DNA of 33,756 nucleotides from Polaromonas sp. (GTDB lineage: Bacteria > Pseudomonadota > Gammaproteobacteria > Burkholderiales > Burkholderiaceae_C). A program made the translations under genes and the position numbers. Every line of letters starts with the position of its first letter. The first letter of the stretch is position 1. The notes below the pieces were generated by a model. It made no database searches. It had not been told where the DNA came from and saw only the letters and a program-made list of their open reading frames with translations. Of the stretch, positions 32,844-33,756 are shown one piece after another. Location of the stretch: assembly GCA_013298815.1 (NCBI GenBank), contig JAAFJF010000036.1, positions 1-33,756 on the forward strand, read 5' to 3'.

Positions 32844-32869
32844 TTTAACCGCGAATTGACAGCATGAGA

Positions 32870-33217
32870 TTAAACCCCGACAGCGGAAATTCGCGTACTT
32901 TTCGCCTCTTGCTTCAAGCGTATCTCCACCGTTTTGCCCACCGCATGTGCCGCTTTTATCAGCGTATCCAGCTGAATTGATAAATTCGCAGGGTCAAGCA
33001 CCCTGTCTAGCTGCGACCGGCTGGTTGCCATGCGCTGCGCCATCACCACCTTGGTGAGCTTGCTGGTTTGCATGGCATCGTCAAGCTGTTCAGATAATGC
33101 GCGTTTCAACGCACGGGCTTGCACTTCTTCAAAGATACCGTCTTCCTTCAAGAAGTCATCAAAGCTGCTGCCTGTATGCGTATTGGTTACTTTTGCGATG
33201 CTTGTAGTTTTAGCCAT
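32870..33217 (-). CDS. HigA-like helix-turn-helix antitoxin
   Basis: This 115-residue protein has a helix-turn-helix in its middle (about 58-90): TKVVMAQRMATSRSQLDRVL, then LSIQLDTLIKAAHAVGK, typical of XRE/HigA-like antitoxins. The N-terminal 45 residues, with SFDDFLKEDGIFEEV, would contact the toxin. Its start lies inside the toxin gene by eight bases, so the pair is translationally coupled in the toxin-first order characteristic of HigBA. The C-terminus is basic (RLKQEAKSTR). It probably represses through the palindrome at 33565-33582. Confidence 0.87.
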   Translation of the reverse strand: MAKTTSIAKVTNTHTGSSFDDFLKEDGIFEEVQARALKRALSEQLDDAMQTSKLTKVVMAQRMATSRSQLDRVLDPANLSIQLDTLIKAAHAVGKTVEIRLKQEAKSTRISAVGV

Positions 33218-33557
33218 TTTTCCACTCCTTTAATCGTTTGATTGCCAATTCAATATCCGCAGGATCGGTTTGCTGTGTCTTTTTGACAAAACCATGCAGC
33301 AAAATCATGTTTGACTGCTCAACAGCAAACAAAACCCGCGCAATCCTGTTGCCAATCTTGCTGCGCACCTCCCAAATTGACCCCCGCAAATGGTCAACCC
33401 GTGGTTTACCAATCGGCCATTTGTACTGCACATAAGCAATGTCTTCACCTATGCTTTGCCTATCTTCCTTGCTCAACCCCTTCAACCAATCCCGTACTGG
33501 CTCGTCACCACTGGCAGATTTAAAGAAAAAAGCAGGTAGTTTTTTGGTGGACGCCAT
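33210..33557 (-). CDS. HigB/Gp49-like RelE-superfamily toxin
   Basis: This 115-residue toxin of the phage-derived Gp49-like/HigB family shows the family order PAFFFKSASGDEPVRDWL, SIGEDIAYVQYKWPIGKP, then GSIWEVRSKIGNRIARVLF, and MILLHGFVKKTQ. The Arg/Lys-rich central strands form the usual RelE-type surface that cleaves mRNA at the ribosome. It overlaps the antitoxin gene by eight bases. The -10-like TACAAT lies five bases before the ATG, so the transcript may be nearly leaderless, and no Shine-Dalgarno is seen. Confidence 0.88.
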   Translation of the reverse strand: MASTKKLPAFFFKSASGDEPVRDWLKGLSKEDRQSIGEDIAYVQYKWPIGKPRVDHLRGSIWEVRSKIGNRIARVLFAVEQSNMILLHGFVKKTQQTDPADIELAIKRLKEWKNG

Positions 33558-33562
33558 GCGTT

Positions 33563-33590
33563 ATTGTACCTTTAAAAGTACATTTGTGAA
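33563..33590 (-). promoter_or_regulatory. Promoter and operator of the HigBA-like module
   Basis: On the minus strand TTCACA (-35, five of six) and TACAAT (-10, five of six) are 16 bases apart. The spacer holds the palindrome TGTACTTTTAAAGGTACA (33565-33582, one mismatched pair). Binding of the antitoxin here would block the promoter. The start codon is five bases past the -10, implying a very short or absent leader. Confidence 0.55.
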
Positions 33591-33616
33591 AATTTAATGC
33601 TAAACTGACGTCATAA

Positions 33617-33756
33617 ATGAAGCAAAATAAACTCGAAAAAGAAGTGAAACGTCCTTGGCCAGTGCTGTCGATAGGACTCACTTTAATGGCGATTGTTGTC
33701 TTTTTCAGCGAAGAGCGTTCTGCTGAAAAGCGAAGGCTACCTGATCCAGTTCCAAC
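33617..33756 (+). CDS. Partial membrane protein (runs off window end)
   Basis: An ATG at 33617 opens a frame with no stop before the window ends. The visible 46 codons encode a charged start (MKQNKLEKEVKRPWP), one hydrophobic segment (VLSIGLTLMAIVVFF) and a charged stretch (SEERSAEKRRLPDP). This looks like the N-terminus of a protein with a cytoplasmic start and a single anchor or signal-like helix. It is divergent from the HigBA-like genes; the palindrome TGACGTCA lies at 33606-33613 just upstream. No Shine-Dalgarno is visible and the family cannot be judged from this fragment. Confidence 0.5.
   Translation, partial: MKQNKLEKEVKRPWPVLSIGLTLMAIVVFFSEERSAEKRRLPDPVP

Noticed and set aside
1-33756. 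CRISPR array, tRNA or rRNA genes, integrase or transposase
   Set aside because: No regularly spaced identical repeats, no cloverleaf or CCA-ended candidates, and no recombinase-like protein among the frames.

Overview
The window reads as a densely coding segment of a betaproteobacterial chromosome, most likely Burkholderiales and probably Comamonadaceae-like. This rests on gene content (split MacAB pump, Anbu, the zur / MacB-like / DUF3299 cluster, a suhB-mutS pair) and on dispersed repeats of a style I associate with that family. No rRNA, tRNA, CRISPR array, phage or transposase gene is visible. No stretch over 300 bases lacks a gene.

Layout. 1-1.3 kb (minus): secreted dienelactone-hydrolase-like protein, DUF3565 protein and a 36-residue membrane peptide. 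1.4-4.7 kb (minus): an accessory block with a HEPN/MNT pair, a membrane-anchored NERD nuclease-like protein, a KAP-type P-loop NTPase and a DUF2283 protein. The first cassettes are separated by direct copies of one short repeat. 4.7-7.3 kb (minus): glnS preceded by a PIN/ribbon-helix-helix toxin-antitoxin pair with a clear operator palindrome. 7.3-8.5 kb: sterol-desaturase-family enzyme. 8.5-12.7 kb (plus): MacA-like adaptor carrying two inserted LTxxQ/Spy-like modules, then separate MacB ATPase and permease genes. 12.8-17.9 kb (minus): three-PAS hybrid histidine kinase translationally coupled to a FIST protein (NosP/NahK-like arrangement), plus a protein of unknown function. 18-20.3 kb: nucleoside-kinase-like protein, CdsA-like and PlsC-like phospholipid enzymes. 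20.4-26.5 kb: zinc island, with znuABC on minus and, divergently, zur, a LolD/FtsX-like ABC pair, a small Cys/His protein and a DUF3299 protein on plus. Two GCAACT-type palindromes lie between the divergent genes. 26.6-32.8 kb: uppP on plus, then suhB, mutS, an Anbu proteasome-like protease and an alpha/beta hydrolase on minus. 32.9-33.6 kb: HigBA-type toxin-antitoxin, then a partial membrane protein running off the end.

The most unusual signal is a repeat of about 50 bp with core AGCCGGCGTATTT, followed by two small potential hairpins. I find seven copies. Four lie between genes. Three lie in or across coding sequence: inside mutS, where it fits about 15 extra residues; inside the macA linker between the duplicated LTxxQ modules; and across an ABC ATPase/permease junction, where it supplies the stop codon of one gene and the start codon of the next. 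Other leads are the NERD/KAP block, a solitary Anbu, interleaved inverted repeats upstream of uppP, and a GC-rich repeat apparently forming the mutS N-terminus.
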